Assembly (NCBI GenBank): GCA_964640965.1
Contig: CAZXJB010000087.1
Span: 1 to 11,273, forward strand
DNA length: 11,273 nucleotides
Direction of reading: 5' to 3'
Origin: HRBIN12 sp964640965
GTDB taxonomy: Bacteria > Actinomycetota > UBA4738 > HRBIN12
Shown: positions 1 through 5,479 of the stretch, piece by piece
Position numbering within the stretch: position 1 is the stretch's first letter
How the letters are laid out: every line of letters starts with the position of its first letter
Program-made: the position numbers and the translations under genes
Notes under the pieces: generated by a model
The model's database searches: none
The model's input: the letters and a program-made list of their open reading frames with translations, nothing else
What the model was told of the DNA's origin: nothing

Positions 1-752
1 CCCTCCTCCCAACCGCCGCGCCGGCGCTCGCGCTCGGCGAGCAGGTCCCGCAGGCGGGCGGCCGCCAGGCGCACCGAGATCCGCTCGGCCTCGGCCGTGA
101 GCTCCTCGTGGCGCGTGGCCATCTCGGCCTGCTGCCGCAGCGGCTTCAGCTGCCGCTTCAGCTCGGCGAGCACGTCCTGCAGGCGGACGAGGTCCTGGTC
201 CAGCCCGGCGAGCTTGCGCTCGGCGCGCTCCTTGCGCTTGCGGTGCTTGGCGATCCCCGCCGCCTCCTCGATCAGCCGGCGGCGGTCCTCCGGACGGGCC
301 GAGAGCACCTCCTCGAGCTCGCCCTGGGAGACGATCGTGTGCAGCGCCCGCCCGATCCCCGACTCGGCGAGGAGCTCCTGGACGTCGAGCAGGCGCACCA
401 CCTGCCCGCCGATCCGGTACTCCGACTCACCCGAGCGGAAGATCGTGCGGCTGATCTCGATCTCGGACATCGGCACCGGGATGAGGCCGGCCTGGTTGTC
501 GATCACGAGCCGGACCTCGGCCATGCCGAGCGGCGGCCGCGCGGGGCTGCCCGCGAAGATCACGTCGGCCATCTGGCCGCCCCGGAGCGCCCTCGGGCCC
601 TGCTCGCCGAGGACCCAGCTGATGGCGTCCACGAGGTTGGACTTCCCGCTGCCGTTGGGACCGACGATGACGCTGATGCCGGGACCGAACTCGAGGACGG
701 TCTTGTCCGCGAAGCTCTTGAAGCCTCGGATCTGGATCGAGCGCAGGAACAT
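1..752 (-). CDS. smc: Chromosome segregation protein SMC, N-terminal part (runs off left edge)
   Basis: The gene encodes the condensin-type SMC ATPase, which organises and helps segregate the chromosome with ScpA/ScpB. About 250 residues are visible. The start (MFLRSIQIRGFKSF) is the conserved beginning of bacterial SMC proteins. The Walker A motif GPNGSGKSN lies at residues 31-39. The Q-loop region TIVSQGELEEVL follows, then the RRRLIEEAAGI segment that leads into the first coiled coil, which is rich in E, R, L and A up to the window edge. The C-terminal coil and head are outside the window. The ATG at 750-752 is the only start that gives the family's normal N-terminus. The gene lies 60 bases downstream of acyP on the same strand, the usual acyP-smc arrangement in actinobacteria. 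An extended -10-like element 8 bases before the ATG suggests it may also have its own leaderless promoter. Identification is certain; only the 3' end is missing. Confidence 0.97.
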   Translation of the reverse strand, partial: MFLRSIQIRGFKSFADKTVLEFGPGISVIVGPNGSGKSNLVDAISWVLGEQGPRALRGGQMADVIFAGSPARPPLGMAEVRLVIDNQAGLIPVPMSEIEISRTIFRSGESEYRIGGQVVRLLDVQELLAESGIGRALHTIVSQGELEEVLSARPEDRRRLIEEAAGIAKHRKRKERAERKLAGLDQDLVRLQDVLAELKRQLKPLRQQAEMATRHEELTAEAERISVRLAAARLRDLLAERERRRGGWEE

Positions 753-760
753 GCGGCGCG

Positions 761-769
761 ATGCTAGCA
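761..769 (-). promoter_or_regulatory. Extended -10 element just before smc (possible leaderless promoter)
   Basis: On the minus strand the sequence reads TGC-TAGCAT, a TGn extended -10 followed by a -10 box. It ends 8 bases before the smc ATG, so transcription would begin within a few bases of the start codon. No clear -35 box or Shine-Dalgarno sequence is seen. Leaderless transcripts are common in actinobacteria; assignment here is by inference. Confidence 0.35.
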
Positions 770-784
770 GTGCGCGGAGCCCGA

Positions 785-813
785 ATCCGGGAATCGACCC
801 CGCGATCCCGGAT
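785..813 (-). terminator. Strong hairpin immediately after acyP, no T-tract
   Basis: The arms 785-796 and 803-813 pair over 11 base pairs with a single bulged A (792) and a 6-base loop, giving a very GC-rich stem. The hairpin begins at the acyP stop codon (813-815) on the minus strand. No run of T follows, so it is not a classical intrinsic terminator. It could be an actinobacterial T-less terminator, or a processing or 3'-stabilising structure between acyP and smc. I infer the role from position only. Confidence 0.4.
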
Positions 814-1082
814 CAGCCGCGGACGCGGAACTCGCGCTCCCCGGCGAGGGGTTCGGGGTGGAGCTCGACGTCCGACACCCGGGCGAGCTCGGGTCCGCGG
901 CGGCACCAGGCGACCATCCGATCCACGGCCTCGTCCGGACCCTCGAACGCGGCCTCCACGCGCCCGTCGGCGAGGTTCCGGACGTACCCGCCGACGCCGA
1001 GCCGACGCGCCTCCGCCGCGCACGTCGCCCGGAAGAACACGCCCTGGACGCGGCCCGACACCACCACCCGCACGCGCTTCAC
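813..1082 (-). CDS. acyP: Acylphosphatase
   Basis: This 89-residue protein has the normal length of an acylphosphatase, a small cytoplasmic enzyme that hydrolyses acyl phosphates such as carbamoyl phosphate and 1,3-bisphosphoglycerate. The family signature GRVQGVFFR covers residues 10-18 and contains the phosphate-binding Arg18. The second motif, GYVRNLADG, supplies the catalytic Asn36. The start is GTG at 1080-1082; the purine-rich GGTGGGAACA lies about 10 bases upstream and serves as a weak ribosome site. Downstream, a hairpin starts at the stop codon and smc follows after 60 bases. The acyP-smc pairing is conserved across actinobacteria, although no mechanistic reason is established. The upstream region is shared with the divergent LAXTG gene, so the palindrome at 1159-1172 could influence both. 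Function by family is secure; the physiological substrate is unknown. Confidence 0.95.
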   Translation of the reverse strand: MKRVRVVVSGRVQGVFFRATCAAEARRLGVGGYVRNLADGRVEAAFEGPDEAVDRMVAWCRRGPELARVSDVELHPEPLAGEREFRVRG

Positions 1083-1130
1083 GCCCCGATGTTCCCACCG
1101 GAGATGGGACCTTGGACCCTCCTCCGGACC

Positions 1131-1159
1131 TTGCCCTCATCGGCCGGACGGCCTAGGCT
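1131..1159 (+). promoter_or_regulatory. Sigma70-like promoter for the LAXTG surface-protein gene
   Basis: TTGCCC (1131-1136) and TAGGCT (1154-1159) are separated by exactly 17 bases, matching a housekeeping-sigma -35/-10 pair at 4 of 6 and 3-4 of 6 positions. Transcription would begin near 1166, inside the adjacent palindrome, and give a leader of about 25 bases containing GGAGG before the GTG at 1190. It is predicted from sequence only. Confidence 0.5.
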
Positions 1160-1172
1160 GGAAGCGCTTCCA
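1159..1172. promoter_or_regulatory. LacI/GalR-type operator palindrome
   Basis: TGGAAGCGCTTCCA is a perfect 14-bp palindrome with the central CG step typical of LacI/GalR-family operators. It closely resembles the CebR box of Streptomyces (TGGGAGCGCTCCCA). It begins on the last base of the predicted -10 box and covers the expected start of transcription, where a bound repressor would block initiation. The regulator is not encoded in this window. The element also lies upstream of the divergent acyP. Confidence 0.6.
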
Positions 1173-1189
1173 CGTGTCCTGGAGGCACC

Positions 1190-2040
1190 GTGGCGCGCGC
1201 TCGTGCGTTCACGGCGGTCCTTGCGTTGGTCCTGACGGTGACCCTCGCGCAGGGAGCCCTCGCCGGCCCCGCTCCGCATGGGGGCGGCCACGGCAAGGGC
1301 CACGGCGGAGGCAAGCCGACCCCGAGTCCCACCGCGACCCCGACCCCCGCCGGCACCCGTCCCCGACGCCGCAGCCCTCCGAGAGCACGGCCCCATCGGA
1401 CGCTCCCCCGCCGCCCGCGCCGGGCGCGAGGGTCGCGGAGGGCCCCTCACCGGAGGCCTCCCCGCCCGAGGATCCGCCGCGGGGTCAGACCGGCATCGTG
1501 AAGATCGACGGGCGTCCGCTCGACCAGCACCCCGACAACGAGCCGCACGTCGGGTGCGTCTTCGAGCTGGACCTCTCCAACTACCCCGACGGCGGCATCG
1601 AGGCGAGGTACTCCGTCCGGCTCTGGCCGCCCACGGGGCGCGAGCGGCTGCTGAGCGGCGGCTTCACGCTCGAGGACGACCCGGCCGGCGGCGGCCAGGA
1701 CCTCGACGGGGAGCTCCGGCTGGATCTCGCGGAGCCCCTGCGCGGCTCGGGCGCCGCGCCGCACCCGCAGCAGGGCTGGCACGTGGAGGTCTCCGTCCGG
1801 GCTCCCCACTCGCTGGGTCCCGACGACAAGCACAAGGCGTTCTGGGTCTCCTGCGCGGTGCCGCCGACCGTCCTGCCGACGACGGTGACCCCGCCGCCGG
1901 CCCCGACCACGGTCACCCCGCCGGGCCCCCTCGCCGTCACCGGCGCGCGGATCCGTGGCCTCGCGGGACTCGCCCTGCTCGCCCTGGTCCTCGGCAGCGC
2001 CGCGCTCCGGCTCTCGGCCGGTCTGCGTCGCGCGAGCTGA
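1190..2040 (+). CDS. Secreted Pro/Thr-rich surface protein with LAXTG sortase anchor (one frameshift)
   Basis: The GTG at 1190 is preceded by GGAGG (1181-1185). Residues 1-25 form a Sec signal peptide with cleavage after ALA. A Gly/His-rich stretch (HGGGHGKGHGGG) and a Pro/Thr/Ser linker follow. Near 1345-1365 the reading frame changes: the rest of the protein continues one base back, which implies one base missing from the C-rich sequence. With that base restored the product is about 283 residues. The central domain (roughly 1492-1860) contains the segments TGIVKIDGRPLDQHPDNEPHVG, split here as VKIDG and EPHVGC, and KHKAFWVSC; I recall similar actinobacterial surface proteins of unknown function. 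The tail has two PTTVTPP repeats, then LAVTG (1930-1944), a hydrophobic helix and RRAS. That is a cell-wall sorting signal of the LAXTG type read by class E sortases. The promoter and LacI-type operator lie just upstream. Role inferred: cell-wall-attached protein; ligand unknown. Confidence 0.8.
1876..1923 (+). repeat. Two-copy PTTVTPP repeat in wall-spanning linker
   Basis: The heptapeptide PTTVTPP is encoded at 1876-1896 and again at 1903-1923, a 27-base period. It lies between the folded domain and the LAVTG anchor, where Pro/Thr-rich repeats usually act as a stalk through the cell wall. The two copies use partly different codons, so this is not a very recent duplication. Confidence 0.7.
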
Positions 2041-2050
2041 GCGCCGGCGG

Positions 2051-2056
2051 TAGCAT
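2051..2056 (+). promoter_or_regulatory. -10 element before nicotinamidase (possible leaderless start)
   Basis: TAGCAT ends 6 bases before the GTG at 2063, so a transcript starting at the normal distance would begin at or next to the start codon. There is no good -35 box 17 bases upstream and no clear Shine-Dalgarno sequence. Read-through from the LAXTG gene, whose stop is 22 bases upstream of this GTG, is the alternative. Confidence 0.3.
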
Positions 2057-2062
2057 CGGATC

Positions 2063-2647
2063 GTGGCTGCGTACGACCCGCGGACGGCCCTCATCGTCGT
2101 CGACGTGCAGAACGACTTCGCCGACCCCGAGGGCTCGCTGTACGTGCGGGGCGGCGAGGAGGTTGTCCCGTTCATCAACCGCGAGATCGAGGCCGCGCTC
2201 GCGGCGGGGGCCCTCGTCGTCTACACGCAGGACTGGCACCCGCCCTCGACCCCCCACTTCCAGAAGGACGGCGGGATCTGGCCCGTGCACTGCGTCCAGG
2301 ACACCTGGGGCGCCGAGCTCCACCCCGACCTGCGGGTCGAGGGTCCCGTGGTGCGCAAGGGCGCGGACGGGCGCGACGGCTACTCGGGCTTCAGCGTGCG
2401 CGACCCCACGAGCGGCGAGGTGACCGCGACCGAGCTCGAGCGGATCCTGCGCGAGCGCGGGACCCAGCGCCTCGTCGTCTGCGGCCTCGCGACGGACTAC
2501 TGCGTGCTCGAGACCGTCCTGGACGCTCGCCGTCTCGGGTTCCCCACTACCGTGCTGCGCGAGGGCATCCGGGCGGTGGACCTGCAGACGGGCGACGGCG
2601 AGCGCGCGCTCGAGCGCATGCGCGAGGCCGGCGCCGCGCTCGCCTGA
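2063..2647 (+). CDS. pncA: Nicotinamidase (isochorismatase-like cysteine hydrolase)
   Basis: This 194-residue cytoplasmic enzyme hydrolyses nicotinamide to nicotinate and ammonia for NAD salvage. The triad is visible: Asp14 in VVDVQNDF, Lys99 in VVRKGAD, and the nucleophile Cys147 in GLATDYCV. The metal-binding set Asp57, His59 and His65 sits in QDWHPPSTPHF, and WPVHCVQDTWGAELH matches the nicotinamidase subgroup rather than isochorismatases. The length is normal. The GTG at 2063 gives the standard N-terminus (DPRTALIVVDVQ); no strong ribosome site precedes it. The stop is separated by only two bases from the stop of the convergent mutM. The gene sits with the LAXTG gene as a plus-strand pair inside an otherwise minus-strand block. 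PncA also activates pyrazinamide in mycobacteria, but nothing here bears on that. Confidence 0.95.
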   Translation: MAAYDPRTALIVVDVQNDFADPEGSLYVRGGEEVVPFINREIEAALAAGALVVYTQDWHPPSTPHFQKDGGIWPVHCVQDTWGAELHPDLRVEGPVVRKGADGRDGYSGFSVRDPTSGEVTATELERILRERGTQRLVVCGLATDYCVLETVLDARRLGFPTTVLREGIRAVDLQTGDGERALERMREAGAALA

Positions 2648-2652
2648 GCTCA
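2645..2652. other. Palindromic junction of two convergent stop codons
   Basis: TGAGCTCA is a perfect 8-bp palindrome formed by the pncA stop (2645-2647), a two-base spacer and the mutM stop on the other strand (2650-2652). No terminator hairpin or T-tract lies in this junction, so transcripts of the two genes are likely to overlap at their 3' ends. Confidence 0.8.
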
Positions 2653-3492
2653 GCTCTGGCACTGTGGGCAGAAGTAGGCGAAGCGCCCCGCGATCTTCAC
2701 GGCCTCGATCGGCGATCGGCACCGCCGGCACGGCTGACCGGCGCGGCCGTAGACCTTCAGCTCGTGCTGGAACTCCCCCGGCTTGCCGAACAGGTCGACG
2801 TAGGCCTCGTCCTCGAGCGTGGTCCCCCGGTGCCGGATCGCCTCCTGGAGCACCTCCTGCAGCGCCCGGTACAGGCGCCGGACCTCCTGCGAGGAGAGCG
2901 TGTTCGAGAGCCGGTCGTGGCGGAGCCCGGCCGCGAACAGCACCTCGTCGGAGTAGATGTTGCCGAGCCCGCTGATGAAGGTCTGGTCCATGAGCAGCGG
3001 CTTCAGCTTCGTCGCGCGCTGCGCGAGGGCCGCGGCGAACTGCTGCCAGGTGAACACGTGGTCGAGAGGGTCGATCCCGACGTGCTGCAGCTCCTTGACC
3101 TTGCCGAGCTCGTCCGGCGTGGTGACGAACAGCTCGCCGAAGGCCCGGGGGTCGATGTACCGCAGATCGCCGCCCTGCTGGAAGTCGATGACGACGTGGG
3201 TGTGCGGCGGCAGCGGCTGCCGCTTCGTGCCGCGGAGGAACCGGCCGCTCATCCCGAAGTGCACGACCAGGACCTCCCCACCGTCCATGTGCAGCAGGAC
3301 GTACTTGCCGCGGCGCTCGGCCTTCGTGAACCGGTGCCCGACGAGCCGGTCGGTGAACTCCTTCCGCCGCGCGTGTCGACGGATGATGCGCATCGCGTTG
3401 CGGGACGGACGCACCTCGGCGGCCGCGATCTTCCGCCCGACGACGTCCTTCTCCAGGTCCCGACGCACCACCTCGACCTCGGGAAGCTCCAC
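2650..3492 (-). CDS. mutM: Formamidopyrimidine-DNA glycosylase (Fpg/MutM), atypical N-terminus
   Basis: The product removes oxidised purines such as 8-oxoguanine and cuts at the abasic site. It is 280 residues with all later Fpg landmarks: Lys63 in ERRGKYVLL, HFGMSGR, DPRAFG, the helix-two-turn-helix ISGLGNIYSDEVLFAAGL around residues 173-190, and a C-terminal zinc finger with Cys255, Cys258, Cys275, Cys278 and the lesion-contacting Arg270. The oddity is the start. The family begins MPELPEVE, and the proline exposed after Met removal is the catalytic nucleophile. Here the only usable start, GTG at 3490-3492 behind a perfect GAGGGGGGA ribosome site, gives MELPEVE, one residue short and with no proline. 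Upstream in-frame codons offer no MP start before the rnc stop. Either this is a sequence error or the enzyme lacks its usual nucleophile. It follows rnc by 20 bases, as in many actinobacteria. Confidence 0.93.
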   Translation of the reverse strand: MELPEVEVVRRDLEKDVVGRKIAAAEVRPSRNAMRIIRRHARRKEFTDRLVGHRFTKAERRGKYVLLHMDGGEVLVVHFGMSGRFLRGTKRQPLPPHTHVVIDFQQGGDLRYIDPRAFGELFVTTPDELGKVKELQHVGIDPLDHVFTWQQFAAALAQRATKLKPLLMDQTFISGLGNIYSDEVLFAAGLRHDRLSNTLSSQEVRRLYRALQEVLQEAIRHRGTTLEDEAYVDLFGKPGEFQHELKVYGRAGQPCRRCRSPIEAVKIAGRFAYFCPQCQS

Positions 3493-3512
3493 GGATCCCC
3501 CCTCGACCCGCC

Positions 3513-4232
3513 TCAGCCGTCGCCCCCGGCGGGAAGCTCGGACAGTGCCCGGTACGCCTCGTGAGCGGCCTGCTGCTCGGCCTCCTTCTTCGAGCGGCCG
3601 GTGCCGGTCCCGTAGGCCTTCCCGCCCAGGTAGACGGTCGCGGTGAACTCCTTCTCGTGATCGGGCCCCGTCTCGGAGATCCGGTACTCGGGAAGCGTCC
3701 GGAGCTCGGCCGAGGCCAGCTCCTGCAGGATGGTCTTGTAGTCCCGCTCGCCCTCGCCCCGGACGTAGGCGATCATGCGCGGCCGGAACAGGCGCTCGAT
3801 CAGCCGCCGGGCCGTCTCCAGGCCCCGGTCGAGGTAGATCGCCCCGAGCAGCGCCTCGAGCACGTCGGCGAGGATGCTCGCCTTGTCCCGTCCGCCGCTC
3901 ATCTCCTCGCCCTTGCCGAGCAGCACGAACCGCCCGAGCCCGAGATCCCGTGCGACCTCGGCGAGCGCGCCCATGTTCACGACCGCCGCGCGGAGCTTGG
4001 CGAGCTCCCCCTCGGACATGGCGGGGAACTCGCGGAAGGCCATGTCCGTGACCACCAGGCCGAGCACGGCGTCGCCCAGGAACTCCAGGCGCTCGTTGTT
4101 CACCTCCAGGCCCCGCTCGAACGCGTAGGAGCGGTGCGTGAGGGCGAGCTCGCAGAGGGCGCGATCGCGGAACCGCACACCGAGGGCGCGGTCGATCTCC
4201 CTCGGGTCCGCGCCGGCCGCCCTCGGGCTCAC
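3513..4232 (-). CDS. rnc: Ribonuclease III
   Basis: This double-strand-specific endoribonuclease matures rRNA precursors and processes structured mRNAs. The 239-residue length is normal. The signature NERLEFLGDAVLG gives Glu50 and Asp54, and DKASILADVLEALLGAIYLD gives Asp123 and Glu126, so the four metal-binding catalytic residues are all present. The C-terminal double-stranded RNA-binding domain covers about residues 165-232 (DYKTILQE ... GRSKKEAEQQAAHEAYRAL). The start is GTG at 4230-4232, only four bases after the stop of rpmF, with GAGTGAGCG overlapping that stop as the likely ribosome site. The L32-RNase III-MutM order is typical of actinobacteria and implies co-translation with its neighbours. 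No unusual features were seen. Confidence 0.97.
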   Translation of the reverse strand: MSPRAAGADPREIDRALGVRFRDRALCELALTHRSYAFERGLEVNNERLEFLGDAVLGLVVTDMAFREFPAMSEGELAKLRAAVVNMGALAEVARDLGLGRFVLLGKGEEMSGGRDKASILADVLEALLGAIYLDRGLETARRLIERLFRPRMIAYVRGEGERDYKTILQELASAELRTLPEYRISETGPDHEKEFTATVYLGGKAYGTGTGRSKKEAEQQAAHEAYRALSELPAGGDG

Positions 4233-4236
4233 GCGC

Positions 4237-4413
4237 TCACTCGACCTCGACGGCCTGACGCCCGGCGTAGGAGCCGCAGTTCGGGCACACGCGGTGCGGC
4301 AGCTTGGGCTGGTGGCACCGCGGGCACTCCGAGTACGTGGGCGGCTGCGCCTTCCAGTTGGCCCGGCGCTTGGCGCTGCGGCTGTGCGTCTGTCGGCGTT
4401 TGGGAACCGGCAT
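4237..4413 (-). CDS. rpmF: 50S ribosomal protein L32
   Basis: This 58-residue protein is a small zinc-ribbon component of the large ribosomal subunit. It begins MPVPKRRQTHSRSAKRRANW, the conserved L32 N-terminus, and carries the zinc ligands Cys30, Cys33, Cys43 and Cys46 (CPRC ... CPNC). The ATG at 4411-4413 is chosen because AGAAAGGA lies at the right distance before it. Longer readings upstream only add unrelated sequence overlapping yceD. It lies 20 bases after yceD and 4 bases before rnc. The YceD-L32 pairing is conserved in most bacteria. This is the cysteine-containing L32 form; no cysteine-free paralogue is in the window. Confidence 0.97.
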   Translation of the reverse strand: MPVPKRRQTHSRSAKRRANWKAQPPTYSECPRCHQPKLPHRVCPNCGSYAGRQAVEVE

Positions 4414-4433
4414 CGTCGCGTCCTTTCTCTGGT

Positions 4434-4931
4434 TCAGGTCTCGGAGGTCAGGCCCTGCAACGGGCCCCAGCGGGGATCGGTCGGCTCGGGGCACGAGCAC
4501 TCCCCGAGGTTGCGGTCGCCGCCGCAGCGCTCGCACAGGCCGAGGCAGTCGGGGCGGCAGAGCGGCGAGAACGGCATCGACAGGATGACCGCGTCGCGGA
4601 CCATCGGCTCGGGATCGAGCAGGAGGTCGGGGCCGAGCACGTAGTCGTCCTCGGGTCCCGGATCACGGGCGAACAGGTCGGCGACGGGGACGTCGAAGGG
4701 CCGCTCGAACGCGCGCAGGCAGCGGGCGCACCGGAACGCCATCACCCCGGCGAGGTGCCCGCTCACGTAGATGCCCTCGACGACGCTCTCGAGCACGAGG
4801 TCCCCGCGCAGGGGGCTGCTCGCGGGCACCTCCGCGAGCTCCGTCGCGAGGCCCGGCACGGCCTCATCCACGCGGACCGTGCGGGAGCTCCCAGGGTGCT
4901 CCACGAGGTCGCGGACGTCGATCGCGTGCAT
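4434..4931 (-). CDS. yceD: YceD/DUF177 family protein
   Basis: The 165-residue protein belongs to the YceD (DUF177) family, which is almost always encoded next to rpmF and has been linked to 23S rRNA accumulation and ribosome assembly. Visible landmarks are the FRCARCLRAFERPF motif in the middle and the cysteine-rich C-terminus CRPDCLGLCERCGG ... GECSC, probably a metal site. The ATG at 4929-4931 shares one base with the stop of the preceding coiled-coil gene (TGATG), a typical coupling arrangement. It ends 20 bases before L32. The molecular activity of the family is not firmly established. Confidence 0.93.
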   Translation of the reverse strand: MHAIDVRDLVEHPGSSRTVRVDEAVPGLATELAEVPASSPLRGDLVLESVVEGIYVSGHLAGVMAFRCARCLRAFERPFDVPVADLFARDPGPEDDYVLGPDLLLDPEPMVRDAVILSMPFSPLCRPDCLGLCERCGGDRNLGECSCPEPTDPRWGPLQGLTSET

Positions 4932-5479
4932 CACGCCTCCTCCTCGGGGAAGGCCACCTCGGGGCCGATCTCGGGGTTCGTGGCGGGCGCCGCGGCCCGG
5001 AGCTTCTCCCGCCCGGCCCGGACCTGGTCGATCGTGCGGGTGAGCTGCTCGTTGGTGGCGAGGAGCTCCTCGGTGATCCGTGCGAGCGCGGCCTCGAACT
5101 GCGCGAGCTTCGCGTCGATGTAGTCCTCGGCCTCGAGCTTCATCCGGCGGGCCTCGGCGTCGGCCTCGGCGCGGATCCGCTCGGCCTCGGCGATCGCCCG
5201 CTGCACGACCTCCTCGCGCTCGGCCATCCGCAGCTGCTCCCGCCGGGCCTCCTCGACGATGGCCTCGGCGTCGCGCCGGGCCTTGGCGAGGAGCTCCTCC
5301 CGGTCCTTCACCACCCACCGGGCCTGCTTGATCTCCTCGGGGAAGGCCGCCTTCATCTCCTCGAGCATCGCGAGCACCTCCTCGCGGTTCACGAGGGCGC
5401 TGGAGGAAAGCGGCATCGACTTCGCCTCCTGGATGAGGTCCTCCAGCTGCTGGATCCTGGCGGCGAGGTCCACGCTCAC
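4931..5479 (-). CDS. DivIVA-like coiled-coil protein (positional match to SepIVA)
   Basis: The 182-residue product is almost entirely predicted coiled coil: residues from about 40 to 160 are heptad-like and rich in Ala, Glu, Arg and Lys (for example AEREEVVQRAIAEAERIRAE). The short N-terminus is VSVDLAARIQQLEDLIQEAK and the tail is acidic (AFPEEEA). There is no signal peptide or membrane segment. In mycobacteria the gene at this position, between coaD/rsmD and yceD, is Rv2927c, the essential septation factor SepIVA, a DivIVA-domain protein; the match here is by position and architecture, not by a motif I can name. The start is GTG at 5477-5479, overlapping the coaD stop by four bases (GTGA) behind a strong GGAGGGGG. 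Role inferred: cytoplasmic scaffold for septation or envelope growth. ATP-synthase-b-like similarity would reflect the coiled coil only. Confidence 0.8.
   Translation of the reverse strand: MSVDLAARIQQLEDLIQEAKSMPLSSSALVNREEVLAMLEEMKAAFPEEIKQARWVVKDREELLAKARRDAEAIVEEARREQLRMAEREEVVQRAIAEAERIRAEADAEARRMKLEAEDYIDAKLAQFEAALARITEELLATNEQLTRTIDQVRAGREKLRAAAPATNPEIGPEVAFPEEEA

Noticed and set aside
768..815. Minus-strand sequence GGGGTCGATTCCCG resembles a tRNA T-arm next to acyP
   Set aside because: The stem is short, the loop begins GTC rather than TTC, and no acceptor, D or anticodon arms can be built because the upstream sequence is acyP coding. The bulged hairpin explains it better.
1107..1133. 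Direct repeat GGACCTTG, 19 bases apart, upstream of the LAXTG promoter
   Set aside because: Two short copies can arise by chance in this composition; spacing near two helical turns is suggestive but unsupported.
97..1140. Long open frames on the plus strand across smc and acyP, and another on the minus strand at 427-1140
   Set aside because: They are by-products of very high GC content: Arg/Ser/Pro-rich with no domains, and they lie over clear smc and acyP coding.
1340..1372. Programmed -1 frameshifting in the surface-protein gene
   Set aside because: No X XXY YYZ heptamer in the right frame and no clear stimulatory structure; a missing base is simpler.
4237..4536. Longer 99-residue version of L32
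   Set aside because: The extra N-terminus overlaps yceD and is unrelated to L32; the ATG at 4411-4413 has a good ribosome site and the correct family start.
3561..5123. 520-codon plus-strand open frame opposite rnc, rpmF and yceD
   Set aside because: It is antisense to three certain genes and its composition is that of a shadow frame.
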